Origin: Microbacterium sp. cf046
GTDB lineage: Bacteria; Actinomycetota; Actinomycetes; Actinomycetales; Microbacteriaceae
Length of the DNA stretch: 64,000 nt
NCBI RefSeq assembly: GCF_900114345.1
Contig: NZ_FOZJ01000003.1
Coordinates: forward strand, 1,178,001-1,242,000
Direction of reading: 5' to 3'
This document shows positions 9,096-16,538 of the stretch, in pieces; the stretch's first letter is position 1; each line of letters opens with the position of its first letter. The notes below the pieces were generated by a model that searched no databases, was not told the DNA's origin, and worked only from the letters and a program-made list of their open reading frames with translations. The translations under genes were made by a program, and so were the position numbers.

Positions 9096-9101
9096 TACCG
9101 T
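9096..9101 (+). promoter_or_regulatory. Candidate leaderless -10 box TACCGT
   Basis: TACCGT lies six bases before ATG 9108 and decides the start: the upstream in-frame GTG at 9081 would lie ahead of the promoter and could not be translated from it. Confidence 0.5.
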
Positions 9102-9107
9102 GCCGCC

Positions 9108-9932
9108 ATGGCAGAGCGGGTGGAGGCGTGGTGGGCGCGCCGGCAGTTCTCGCGGGGCGCCGACGTCCCGTACGCCGTGGGCACGTACCGGGAGGCGTGG
9201 GCGCCGTTCCCGATGCTCATCCGGCAGTACCACCCCGAGCTCAACGCCGGCATCACCCTGACGCAGATCCCGCCCGCAGCCGACGTGCTGCTGGTGTGGC
9301 AGTGCGAGTCGGGGCATCTGTTCGTGGCGACCCCGTCCGAGCAGCGCGACCGCCCGGGTCGCGAGCGGCGGCGTTCAGCGTGGTGCCCCGAATGCGCCCA
9401 GCTCGCGAAGCCTCCGCGCATCCGCCCGTCCGGGACCACCCGGCCACCTCGGGCCCGTCCGACGCGGACGCTCTGCGAGAAGACCCCGGCGCTGCCGGTG
9501 GGGGAGCCGTTCGTCAGCGAGTGCGCTCCGCGACCGGCATCCGCGGTCGAGGCGCAGCTTCGGGCAGATCTCTTCGCCCGGCTCGGCGTCACTCCGGGCT
9601 GCAACGCCGTGAAGGTGAGCCGGCCGTTCTTCGACCACGTCGAGGTGTGGCCCGACATCCTGCTGCCGGAGCTGCGCATCGCGGTCGAGTACGACAGCAC
9701 CGGGCGGTTCGGGCTCGAGCACGTCGGCAAGCGGGAGGATGCCGATCGGCGCAAAGACCGCGCACTCCGGGCGGCGCACTGGGAGGTCGTTCGGGTCCGC
9801 ACCGGCAAGCTCGAACCACTCGGGCCCCACGACCTGCAACTGGCGTCGGTGGGCAAGCGCGGTGTGGACCGCCTGCTCGACGCGTTCCGCGACATCCGCG
9901 GACCGCTCATGGTCGACGCCTACCTTCTTTGA
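9108..9932 (+). CDS. Zinc-ribbon protein with Vsr/DUF559-like nuclease fold
   Basis: 274 residues. An N-terminal zinc-ribbon-like unit has C66, H70, C93 and C96 (QCESGH ... WCPEC). A linker rich in Pro/Arg follows, then a domain from about 145 with WPDIL (D183), AVEYD (E194-Y-D196), D211-x-D-R-R-K-D and WEVVRVRTG, the layout of PD-(D/E)xK-type endonucleases related to Vsr/DUF559. It is therefore a probable DNA-cleaving or DNA-binding protein, but no methyltransferase or helicase partner is nearby, so it does not look like a classical restriction system. Flanked by unrelated enzymes. Function unproven. Confidence 0.65.
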   Translation: MAERVEAWWARRQFSRGADVPYAVGTYREAWAPFPMLIRQYHPELNAGITLTQIPPAADVLLVWQCESGHLFVATPSEQRDRPGRERRRSAWCPECAQLAKPPRIRPSGTTRPPRARPTRTLCEKTPALPVGEPFVSECAPRPASAVEAQLRADLFARLGVTPGCNAVKVSRPFFDHVEVWPDILLPELRIAVEYDSTGRFGLEHVGKREDADRRKDRALRAAHWEVVRVRTGKLEPLGPHDLQLASVGKRGVDRLLDAFRDIRGPLMVDAYLL

Positions 9933-9959
9933 CCGGGGCAGATCGCGAAGCGGCGAGCG

Positions 9960-10340
9960 TCACATCCCGATCGCGTCGAAGTCCTCCTGCGTCAGCGCGC
10001 GTGCGACGCGGATGCCGCCGTCGACGACGGCCTCGGGGAACCGCGCCGCGATCTCGACGGCCCGCGCCTCGTCATCCACATCGACGAGGTAGTAGCCCGT
10101 GACCACCGAGCCCGTCGTGGGTGGGGGCACATCGGTGACGACCACGCCGTCGTCGCCGCGACGCACCGCGCGCTGGGTGGCCTCATCGATCGCCGTGGAG
10201 TCGACGAGCTCACCCGATTCCTCGAGATCGTTCTCGACATCCCAGTAGATCTGGAACTGCGCCCTGCGCTCGTCCTCGGTCATCCCGGCGAACATGTCCA
10301 CCACCGCGGGATTGCTGTTGATCAGAATCAGATACTTCAT
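9960..10340 (-). CDS. YCII-related (YciI-like) protein
   Basis: 126 residues starting MKYLILINSNP, the standard opening of actinobacterial YCII/DGPF-type proteins; the core continues through TTGSVVTGYYLVDVDD and ends RALTQEDFDAIGM. The ATG at 10340 fits this family start better than an upstream in-frame ATG that would add 27 unrelated residues. Proteins of this family often accompany ECF sigma factors, but here the neighbours are a nuclease-fold gene (facing it) and a divergently transcribed hydrolase. Role unknown. Confidence 0.8.
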   Translation of the reverse strand: MKYLILINSNPAVVDMFAGMTEDERRAQFQIYWDVENDLEESGELVDSTAIDEATQRAVRRGDDGVVVTDVPPPTTGSVVTGYYLVDVDDEARAVEIAARFPEAVVDGGIRVARALTQEDFDAIGM

Positions 10341-10542
10341 GAGCGTGCGTCCTCCGAGCGCGCCGTCGGTCGCGGCAGGTCCAGTGTGACGGAGCCGCGA
10401 GGTCGATGGCCAGATGTTCACCCGATCGATCTAGCGTCGCGGGCCGGGCGCGCCCTATCGTGGCGCTGAGCGTCTGGCACAGCAGGGACGCGACCGCACC
10501 ACAGCGAGCCGCGAATCCGCGGCATGACCAAAGGGAAGTCGA

Positions 10543-11277
10543 ATGCCAGAAACCAGTAAGCCGACCATCGTCCTCGTCCACGGCGCGTGGGCTGACGCAT
10601 CCAGTTGGAACGCCATCAGCGTTCCCCTCCAGGCGGAGGGGTTCGAAGTCCTCGCGCCGCCGAACGAGCTCCGCGGACTCACCTCCGATGCCGCGTACAT
10701 CGCATCGTTCCTCGCCCAGCGCACGAGCGGACCCGTCGTCCTGGTCGGCCACTCGTACGGCGGCGCCGTCATCACGAATGCCGGGGCACACGGCGGAGAC
10801 GTGAAGGCCCTCGTCTACGTCGATGCATTCATCCCCGACGAGGGGGAGACGGTCGTCGGAATCCTCGACGGATCGACGTCCGCGCTCGCGGTCGCCGACC
10901 CCACCACCGTCCTCGACGTCGCAGGCTATCCCGGTGCTCCCGAGGGAGCCGCCGAGGCGTTCCTCAAGCCCGACACCGTGCACCGCTTCTTCGCCCAGGA
11001 CCTGCCGGAGGCCGACCGGTGGACGATCGTCGCCACGCAGCGGCCGGCATCCTTCGTCGCGAACGTCACGCCCTCGGCGGCCCCCGCGTGGAAGGGCATC
11101 CCCAGCTGGGCGGTGCTCGGCACCGACGACCTGGTCATCCCGATCGACGTCCAGCGCCGGATGGCGCAGCGCGCCGGCGCGACCGTCACCGAAGTCGACG
11201 CATCCCACGTGTCGATGATCTCCAAGCCGGAGGCGACACTCGCCGCGATCCACGCGGCGGTCGACGCGATCAGCTGA
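10543..11277 (+). CDS. Alpha/beta hydrolase (EstC-like esterase family)
   Basis: 244 residues, cytoplasmic (no signal peptide). LVHGAWADASSW forms the oxyanion region, the nucleophile is S71 in GHSYGG, the acid is probably in LGTDDLVIP near residue 198, and the histidine is H222 in DASHVSM, so the triad is complete. Homologues are annotated as salicylate esterases, EstC or simply hydrolases. RBS AAAGGGAAG precedes the ATG. About 200 bases separate it from the divergent YCII gene. Substrate unknown. Confidence 0.85.
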   Translation: MPETSKPTIVLVHGAWADASSWNAISVPLQAEGFEVLAPPNELRGLTSDAAYIASFLAQRTSGPVVLVGHSYGGAVITNAGAHGGDVKALVYVDAFIPDEGETVVGILDGSTSALAVADPTTVLDVAGYPGAPEGAAEAFLKPDTVHRFFAQDLPEADRWTIVATQRPASFVANVTPSAAPAWKGIPSWAVLGTDDLVIPIDVQRRMAQRAGATVTEVDASHVSMISKPEATLAAIHAAVDAIS

Positions 11278-11329
11278 CCTCCGCTGGGTGACCGCCCCTC
11301 CCTGAGCCGGCCGCCCACACGCTCCACCC

Positions 11330-11359
11330 GACCCCGGTGCGATCCGTCGCGCCGGGGTC
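11330..11359 (+). terminator. Hairpin terminator candidate after the hydrolase gene
   Basis: GACCCCGGTGCG (11330-11341) pairs with CGCGCCGGGGTC (11348-11359) over 12 positions with one G-T pair and a six-base loop. It lies 50 bases behind the hydrolase stop and ahead of the PadR promoter region. No T-run follows, so it is a weak intrinsic terminator at best. Confidence 0.5.
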
Positions 11360-11400
11360 TCGGCGTGCGCGGAGCATCTCGGAACATCCATCGGTATTCA

Positions 11401-11453
11401 GTGTTGCTATCTACCGGTACTTAGTGTTACCGTCTACTGGTAGTCAGCAACAC
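11401..11453 (+). promoter_or_regulatory. PadR operator: three copies of a GTGTTGCT-n2-CTACCGGTA-like site
   Basis: Copy 1 (11401-11420) and copy 3 (11434-11453, inverted) match at 16 of 20 positions: GTGTTGCT, two variable bases, CTACC, one base, GTA. Copy 2 (11424-11443) repeats copy 1 directly with a 23-base period and overlaps copy 3. The block ends 22 bases before the PadR start and just ahead of its RBS GGGAGGTG. This layout is expected for autorepression by the PadR protein that follows. Confidence 0.75.
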
Positions 11454-11474
11454 AGAGTAGATGGGAGGTGAGTG

Positions 11475-11810
11475 ATGGGCAGTCAGATGACCGAGATGCT
11501 CAAGGGCACGCTCGAGGGCATCGTCCTCGCGGTGCTGGCCGGGCGTTCCGCGTACGGATACGAGATCACCGCACGACTGCGCGACCAGGGATTCTCGGAT
11601 CTCGTCGAAGGAACGGTGTACGCGCTGCTCGTGCGCATCGAGCAGCGGGGCTTCGTCGACGTGGAGAAGGTCCCGTCCGAGAAGGGCCCGCCGCGCAAGG
11701 TCTACTCGCTCAACGCGCGCGGTCGCGAACAGCTCGAAGAGTTCTGGAGGACGTGGAGCTTCCTCGCAGGGCGGATCGAACAGCTCCACAATCACGAAGG
11801 GAAAGAGTAG
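11475..11810 (+). CDS. PadR family transcriptional repressor
   Basis: 111 residues: winged-helix domain with the PadR hallmarks LEGIVLAVLAGRSAYGYEI, EGTVYALLVRIEQRG and KGPPRKVYSLN, then a short C-terminal helix of the small PadR-s2 class. ATG 11475 was chosen over GTG 11472 because the RBS GGGAGGTG ends at 11470. It heads a four-gene unit with a DUF1048 protein and a DrrA/DrrB-type exporter, and probably represses the whole unit until an exported compound binds. Confidence 0.92.
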   Translation: MGSQMTEMLKGTLEGIVLAVLAGRSAYGYEITARLRDQGFSDLVEGTVYALLVRIEQRGFVDVEKVPSEKGPPRKVYSLNARGREQLEEFWRTWSFLAGRIEQLHNHEGKE

Positions 11811-11812
11811 CC

Positions 11813-12190
11813 ATGGCTGCGAAGTGGATCGAGTTCCTCACCGGATCGCTCGACGATAAGAAGGCCTACCGCCAGTACAAGGCCCGCATTGCGGCGCTGC
11901 CGGAGCCCTATCTCACCGCCGCGAAGGCGTTCGAGCGTTATTTCATGTACAACGGCGGCATCACCGATGGCGACCCCGCCATGATGCTCACGATGCTGAA
12001 CGACTTCGCCGACCTCTGGGAGCGCGCGGCGGCCGATCGGACCCCTGTTGACGAGATCGTCGGCGATGACCCGGTCGAGTTCGCCGAGGCCTTCGCCGCC
12101 GCCTACGCGGGCAAGCGCTGGGTCGACAAGGAGCGCGCCCGCCTGACCGACACCATTCTGGGCCTCAGGGGGAAGGACGAGCGATCATGA
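11813..12190 (+). CDS. DUF1048 family protein
   Basis: 125 residues, predicted helical, with the family-type core DKKAYRQYKARIAALPEPYLTAAKAFERYF and a C-terminal WVDKERARLTDTI. Only two bases separate it from the PadR stop, and its last four bases overlap the ATPase start. DUF1048 proteins are regularly found right after PadR regulators of ABC exporters and may act as partner or sensor, but no function has been assigned. Cytoplasmic. Confidence 0.85.
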   Translation: MAAKWIEFLTGSLDDKKAYRQYKARIAALPEPYLTAAKAFERYFMYNGGITDGDPAMMLTMLNDFADLWERAAADRTPVDEIVGDDPVEFAEAFAAAYAGKRWVDKERARLTDTILGLRGKDERS

Positions 12191-12993
12191 CCACCGCGGA
12201 TGCCGCCATCCGGGTCACCGGCCTGGAGAAGTCGTTCAAGGACGTGCACGTCCTGCGCGGCGTCGACTTCGACGTGGCGCCGGGCAGCATCTTCGCCCTC
12301 CTCGGATCCAACGGCGCGGGCAAGACGACGGTCGTGAGGATCCTGGCCACCCTCCTGCGCCCCGACGCCGGCACGGCGGGTGTGCACGGATTCGACATCG
12401 CGACGCAGGCGCAGCAGGTGCGGGAGTCGATCAGTCTCACCGGTCAATTCGCGGCGGTCGATGAGATCCTCACCGGCCGCGAGAACCTGATGCTCATCGC
12501 CCAGCTGCACCATCTGAAGGATCCCGGCGGGATCGCGGACGACCTGCTCGCCCGCTTCTCGCTCACCGAGGCGGGCGGGCGGCGGGCAGGCACGTACTCG
12601 GGCGGGATGCGCCGCCGGCTCGACATCGCGATGAGCCTCATCGGCAACCCGCCGGTCATCTTCCTCGACGAGCCGACCACGGGCCTTGACCCTCAGGCGC
12701 GCATCGAGGTCTGGCAGACGGTCAAGCAGCTCGCCGCCGCAGGCACCACCGTCCTGCTGACCACCCAGTACCTCGACGAGGCCGAGCAGTTGGCCGACCG
12801 CATCGCGATCCTGCACCAGGGACGCATCATCGTGAACGGCACGCTGGCGGAGCTCAAGCAGCTGCTTCCGGCAGCGAAGGTCGAGTACGTCGAGAAGCAG
12901 CCGAGCCTCGAGGAGGTCTTCCTCGCACTGGTCGGCGACGACACCGGGAGCGGCGCGGGCGACACCGAGCGCGCCGCCGCCCAAGACAAGTAA
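12187..12993 (+). CDS. ABC exporter ATP-binding protein, DrrA type
   Basis: 268 residues, somewhat shorter than typical DrrA. Walker A GSNGAGKTT near residues 39-47, signature YSGGMRRRLD, Walker B FLDEPTTGLD, and the DrrA-like H-loop region TTQYLDEAEQLADRIAILHQGR. The C-terminal region SLEEVFLAL also matches DrrA. It powers the permease downstream; family members export daunorubicin-like drugs, lipids or antibiotics. Confidence 0.92.
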   Translation: MTTADAAIRVTGLEKSFKDVHVLRGVDFDVAPGSIFALLGSNGAGKTTVVRILATLLRPDAGTAGVHGFDIATQAQQVRESISLTGQFAAVDEILTGRENLMLIAQLHHLKDPGGIADDLLARFSLTEAGGRRAGTYSGGMRRRLDIAMSLIGNPPVIFLDEPTTGLDPQARIEVWQTVKQLAAAGTTVLLTTQYLDEAEQLADRIAILHQGRIIVNGTLAELKQLLPAAKVEYVEKQPSLEEVFLALVGDDTGSGAGDTERAAAQDK

Positions 12994-13002
12994 GGAACGA
13001 CG

Positions 13003-13764
13003 ATGACCACGCACTTCGCCGGCGACACCGCCGTCCTCACCAGCCGCTCGCTGCGTCACATCCTGCGCAGCCCCGACACGATCATCACCACGGCGGTCAC
13101 TCCGGTGGCCATCATGATCCTGTTCGTGTTCGTGTTCGGCGGCGCGATCGACACCGGGTCGTACTCGTACATCGACTACATGCTTCCCGGCATCCTGCTC
13201 ATCACGATCGCCTCGGGCATCGCGTACACCGCGTACCGGCTGTTCATGGACCTGCAGGGCGGGATCTTCGAGCGGTTCCAGTCGATGCCGATCGCACGCT
13301 CCAGCGCGCTCTGGGCGCATGTCCTGACCTCGCTGGTGGCGAACACGATCTCGCTCGTGATCGTCGTCGGGGTCGCATTCCTGATGGGCTTCCGTTCCGG
13401 CGCAGGGGTGCTCGCGTGGCTCGCGGTCGCCGGCATCCTGCTGCTGTTCACGCTGGCCCTGACCTGGCTCGCGGTGATCGCGGGCCTCTCGGCCAAGACG
13501 GTCGACGGTGCGAGCGCGTTCTCGTACCCGCTGATCTTCCTGCCGTTCATCAGCTCGGCGTTCGTGCCCACCGACACGATGCCCGCCCCGGTCGCCTGGT
13601 TCGCGGAGAACCAGCCCGTGACCCCGATCGTCAACACGATCCGCGACCTGTTCGCGCAGCAGCCGGTCGGCGACGACATCTGGATCGCACTCGCCTGGTG
13701 CGTCGGCATCCTCGTCGTGGCGTACTTCGTCGCGATGTCGATCTACCGCCGCAAGATCAGCTGA
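13003..13764 (+). CDS. ABC-2 type exporter permease, DrrB type
   Basis: 253 residues with six predicted membrane segments, starting with cytoplasmic TTHFAGDTAVLTSRSLRHILRSPDT, as in DrrB. The conserved ABC-2 stretch FQSMPIARSSALWAHVLTSL lies near residues 92-111. Nine bases after the ATPase gene. The pair forms a drug or lipid exporter under PadR control; a hairpin ends the unit 20 bases downstream. Confidence 0.92.
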   Translation: MTTHFAGDTAVLTSRSLRHILRSPDTIITTAVTPVAIMILFVFVFGGAIDTGSYSYIDYMLPGILLITIASGIAYTAYRLFMDLQGGIFERFQSMPIARSSALWAHVLTSLVANTISLVIVVGVAFLMGFRSGAGVLAWLAVAGILLLFTLALTWLAVIAGLSAKTVDGASAFSYPLIFLPFISSAFVPTDTMPAPVAWFAENQPVTPIVNTIRDLFAQQPVGDDIWIALAWCVGILVVAYFVAMSIYRRKIS

Positions 13765-13783
13765 CCGCAGCTGCTGGCAGCAC

Positions 13784-13815
13784 GACGGGCCGTTCCCTCG
13801 AGGGAGCGGCCCGTC
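13784..13815 (+). terminator. Strong hairpin between convergent genes
   Basis: GACGGGCCGTTCCC (13784-13797) pairs with GGGAGCGGCCCGTC (13802-13815): 14 pairs including one G-T, with a TCGA loop. It lies between the DrrB stop and the facing DUF1801 stop and can serve both directions. No T-run. Confidence 0.65.
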
Positions 13816-13836
13816 AGCGCGTCCGGCCGCGCACGC

Positions 13837-14265
13837 TCACTTCGAGGGCTCGGGATCGTCCCCGCGCGCCCAGGCGATCGCGATGAGCCGGCGCAGCACG
13901 GACAGGTCCACGTCGTCGAGCGTCTTGACGTAGACGCACCCGGCGCCCTCGGTGTACTTCCCGAGTGACGGCAGCAGCTTCGCGCCCGCGGGCAGGTCCT
14001 TCAGCCCGTAGAGCGACAACTGCGCCTTGCGCGGCGAGAATCCGGTCTTGGGCCAGTCCCCGCGCGTTCGCGGATTGGACGGCGAGATGTAGCGATAGCT
14101 GCCGTAGCCGACCATCGACGGACCCCACAGCACCGGCTCGGCGCCGGTGACCTCATGGAAGATCTCGGCGAGCTGCACCCCGTCCTCGCGTCGGCGCGCA
14201 GGGGTGGCGGCATCCAGGAATTCATCGACGCTCGCACGCGTCGGCAGCGTCTTCTGTTCGGCCAT
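13837..14265 (-). CDS. DUF1801 domain protein
   Basis: 142 residues of the YdhG-like DUF1801 fold: opening region ASVDEFLDAATPARRREDGVQL, EPVLWGPSMVGYGSYRY, FSPRKAQLSLYGL and a C-terminal DVDLSVLRRLIAIA. No catalytic motif or membrane segment. Related iron-chaperone-like frataxin folds have been suggested for this family, but no function is settled. Convergent with the DrrAB unit; upstream lies the divergent cyclase-like gene. Confidence 0.85.
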   Translation of the reverse strand: MAEQKTLPTRASVDEFLDAATPARRREDGVQLAEIFHEVTGAEPVLWGPSMVGYGSYRYISPSNPRTRGDWPKTGFSPRKAQLSLYGLKDLPAGAKLLPSLGKYTEGAGCVYVKTLDDVDLSVLRRLIAIAWARGDDPEPSK

Positions 14266-14353
14266 GATCCGAGTGTGCCACCGCGTCGGCGGGGAGCCAA
14301 TGGCCAGAGACAGCGCCGACCTCGCCGAGGTACCGGACGTCGGCGGCCCTCGC

Positions 14354-14359
14354 TAGCGT
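14354..14359 (+). promoter_or_regulatory. Candidate leaderless -10 box TAGCGT
   Basis: TAGCGT six bases before ATG 14366, with no Shine-Dalgarno sequence between. Confidence 0.5.
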
Positions 14360-14365
14360 GCTGGG

Positions 14366-15355
14366 ATGACGACCGACCCCCGCGTTCTCGAATGGCTGCT
14401 CGATTCCGATCCCGCGGTGCGGTGGCAGGTCGAGCGCGATCTCACCGATGCCCCGCCCGAGGTGTGGGAGGCGACCCGTGCGCGCGTCGCGACCGAGGGA
14501 TACGGCGCGAGGCTGCTCGCCGAGCAGGACCCCGACGGCCAGTGGGCCGGCGGGTCGTTCTTTCCGGCGGGTTTCTTCGGCAGCGCGGAGGCGGACCAGC
14601 CGGGGCAGCACTGGGTCGCGACGACGTGGGTGCTGAAGGATCTTCGCGAGTGGGGCGTCGACGCGGCGCTCCTCGCGGGGACCGCCGAGAAGCTGGACGC
14701 GAACAGCCGCTGGGATTACAACGACCTGCCGTACTGGGACGGCGAGGTGGATGTCTGCATCAACTCGTACACGCTCGCGACCGGCGCGTGGCTCGGCGCG
14801 GACGTGTCGGGGCTCGTCGCATGGTTCCCCGCGCACCGCCTCGCCGACGGCGGCTGGAACTGCGAGGCCGAGGAGGGGGATTCGGTCCGTTCGTCGTTCC
14901 ATTCGACGCTCAATGCCGTCCGCGGCATGCTGGAGTACGAGAGGATCACCGGCGATCGCAGCCTGCGCGAGGCCCGTCAGGGCGGGGAGGAGTACCTGCT
15001 CGAGCGTCACCTGCTGAACCGGGCGACGACGGGTGAACCGGTCGGAGACTTCGTGGCGCAGTTCGTGTATCCGAATCGCCACCGCTACAGTGCTCTGGCC
15101 GCGCTCGACCACTTCCGAGACGTCGCCATGTTCGACGGGACCGAGCCCGATCCGCGGCTCGCGGAGGCCGTGGAGGTCGTCCGGGCCGCTCGTGAGCCGG
15201 ACGGCACCTGGCTGCAGACGACTCCACTGGCGGGACGCACGTGGTTCGACGTCGACGTTCCCGCGGGAGAGCCCTCTCGTTGGCTGACGCTCATCGGCAC
15301 GCGCGTGCTGGACTGGTGGGACGGCGCTTCGCGACGGGTCAGCCGTTCTTCATGA
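14366..15355 (+). CDS. Squalene-cyclase-like alpha/alpha-toroid protein
   Basis: 329 residues. Toroid-like repeats with QDPDGQWAGG, DGGWNCEAEEGDS and REPDGTWLQTTP resemble the QW-type repeats of prenyltransferase/squalene oxidase proteins. The length is about half that of true squalene-hopene cyclases, no DXDD acid motif was seen, and no isoprenoid gene lies nearby, so it is probably not a cyclase; similar proteins are often annotated only as squalene cyclase or hypothetical. Its final 17 bases overlap the end of the facing DUF4239 gene. Confidence 0.65.
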   Translation: MTTDPRVLEWLLDSDPAVRWQVERDLTDAPPEVWEATRARVATEGYGARLLAEQDPDGQWAGGSFFPAGFFGSAEADQPGQHWVATTWVLKDLREWGVDAALLAGTAEKLDANSRWDYNDLPYWDGEVDVCINSYTLATGAWLGADVSGLVAWFPAHRLADGGWNCEAEEGDSVRSSFHSTLNAVRGMLEYERITGDRSLREARQGGEEYLLERHLLNRATTGEPVGDFVAQFVYPNRHRYSALAALDHFRDVAMFDGTEPDPRLAEAVEVVRAAREPDGTWLQTTPLAGRTWFDVDVPAGEPSRWLTLIGTRVLDWWDGASRRVSRSS

Positions 15356-16127
15356 GCAGCGCGTTCCTGAGCTCTTCGAACAGCGTGGTGTCGATCGCCA
15401 CCTCACCCATGTAGATGTGATCGAAGCTCGCGATCGCGAAGATCACGATGCCGACGAACGCCGCGACCAGGCCCGCCATGGTGAGGTGGATGCGGAGTCG
15501 GCCGACTTCGACGAGGCCGATGAGCACCGCATTGATCAGCGCTCCGGTGTAGAGCACGAGCCAGAGAATGGGCGGGATCTCCTGCGCTGTGGCGCCGATC
15601 CGGGCTCCACGGTCGCCGATGAAGTCGTTGAACGCCGTGATCGTGGCCAGGTGCAGGTTCGCCTCGGACTCGTTCGCGGGTTCGAAGGAGAACAGCACCT
15701 CCGCGATCTCGGTGGCCTGCTTCGACGTGTGCGAGGGGAGCACACCGCCCGCCTGGCTGACCCAGTCGACGCTGATCACGTGGTCGGTGTACTCCACGAG
15801 CAGCGACTTCAGCTCGGTGCTCGTCGGCTCCGGAAACCCTGCCGCATCGCGATACAGCACGGAGATCGCGGAGGTCTCCTGCAACACGATCTCCTCGACG
15901 CCTCGGTAGTTCTCGTAGGACGCGGCGGCGATGAGGGCGAGCGTGACGCCGTACAGCACTCCGTACGAAGCCATCGCGTAGCCGAGCACTCGATCCCACT
16001 CGTTCGCCCCGTCTCCGGTACGGGGCACCCACTTGCGGAGCGCGATCACGATCAGCAGCGAGATCCCGATGAACAGCGCGACGAACAGCGGCATGGCGAT
16101 CGCGATCGGCACCTCGTAGAGCCACAT
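15339..16127 (-). CDS. DUF4239 (bestrophin-like) membrane protein
   Basis: 262 residues from ATG 16127 (MWLYEVPIAIAMPLF). Four predicted membrane segments, two near the N-terminus and two near the C-terminus, separated by a soluble region with the family-type YRGVEEIVLQETSAISVLYRDA and PHTSKQATEIAEVLF-like helices. The arrangement fits the bestrophin-like DUF4239 family, for which channel activity is only suspected. A longer reading frame upstream exists but adds residues unlike the family. Confidence 0.8.
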   Translation of the reverse strand: MWLYEVPIAIAMPLFVALFIGISLLIVIALRKWVPRTGDGANEWDRVLGYAMASYGVLYGVTLALIAAASYENYRGVEEIVLQETSAISVLYRDAAGFPEPTSTELKSLLVEYTDHVISVDWVSQAGGVLPSHTSKQATEIAEVLFSFEPANESEANLHLATITAFNDFIGDRGARIGATAQEIPPILWLVLYTGALINAVLIGLVEVGRLRIHLTMAGLVAAFVGIVIFAIASFDHIYMGEVAIDTTLFEELRNALLMKNG

Positions 16128-16261
16128 GAGTGCATTGTGGCGCGCGGCATTCCTGGCCGCTAGATGCATCCGCGCGGGATGATCCACGGTCGCGCCTCGA
16201 AATGTCGGAGGTGCGCGAGTAGCGTTGGCGCTCTCGGCCGGAGAAGGGGGCACCGGCCGAA

Positions 16262-16534
16262 GTGGGCGACTGGCATCCGATACTCGCGGCCGTCGAGGGT
16301 CCCACCGGAGTCTGGCGCCTGATCGACCCGCAGGGCCGGGAGTACGGCCGTGTCGAGATCCGCCGGATCATGCACGGAACCGACACCCGTTACAAGGCCG
16401 TCTGGCGCGGCGAGGTGCTCGGCTGGGCGACGACGCTGCGAGAGGCGTGCGAGCGCGTGCACCGCGCCTACCTGCAGGCCCACGGACCCGTGCCGTTCGC
16501 CGGCTACCCCGACCTCGGGGGACTGACACACTGA
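16262..16534 (+). CDS. Small conserved-looking protein of unknown function
   Basis: 90 residues beginning at GTG 16262, behind a purine-rich GAGAAGGGGG. The sequence has a compact beta-rich pattern (VWRLIDPQGREYGRVEIRR, then TRYKAVWRGEVLGWATTLREACERVH), ending in a helix. Codon usage (G/C in third positions) matches the neighbouring genes, which supports it as real. I do not recognise a family. A -10-like TAGCGT at 16220-16225 could drive it. The esterase gene starts five bases after its stop, so the two are probably co-transcribed. Confidence 0.65.
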   Translation: MGDWHPILAAVEGPTGVWRLIDPQGREYGRVEIRRIMHGTDTRYKAVWRGEVLGWATTLREACERVHRAYLQAHGPVPFAGYPDLGGLTH

Positions 16535-16538
16535 GCAC

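Noticed and set aside
9081..9107. GTG at 9081 as start of the zinc-ribbon gene
   Set aside because: The -10 box TACCGT at 9096-9101 lies downstream of it and fits a leaderless start at ATG 9108.
9108..9932. Type II restriction-modification system
   Set aside because: No DNA methyltransferase nearby; the class I methyltransferase at 26151 is of small-molecule type and far away.
12103..13320. 405-codon minus-strand frame opposite DrrA/DrrB
   Set aside because: Antisense shadow; the plus strand has clear Walker motifs and ABC-2 membrane helices.
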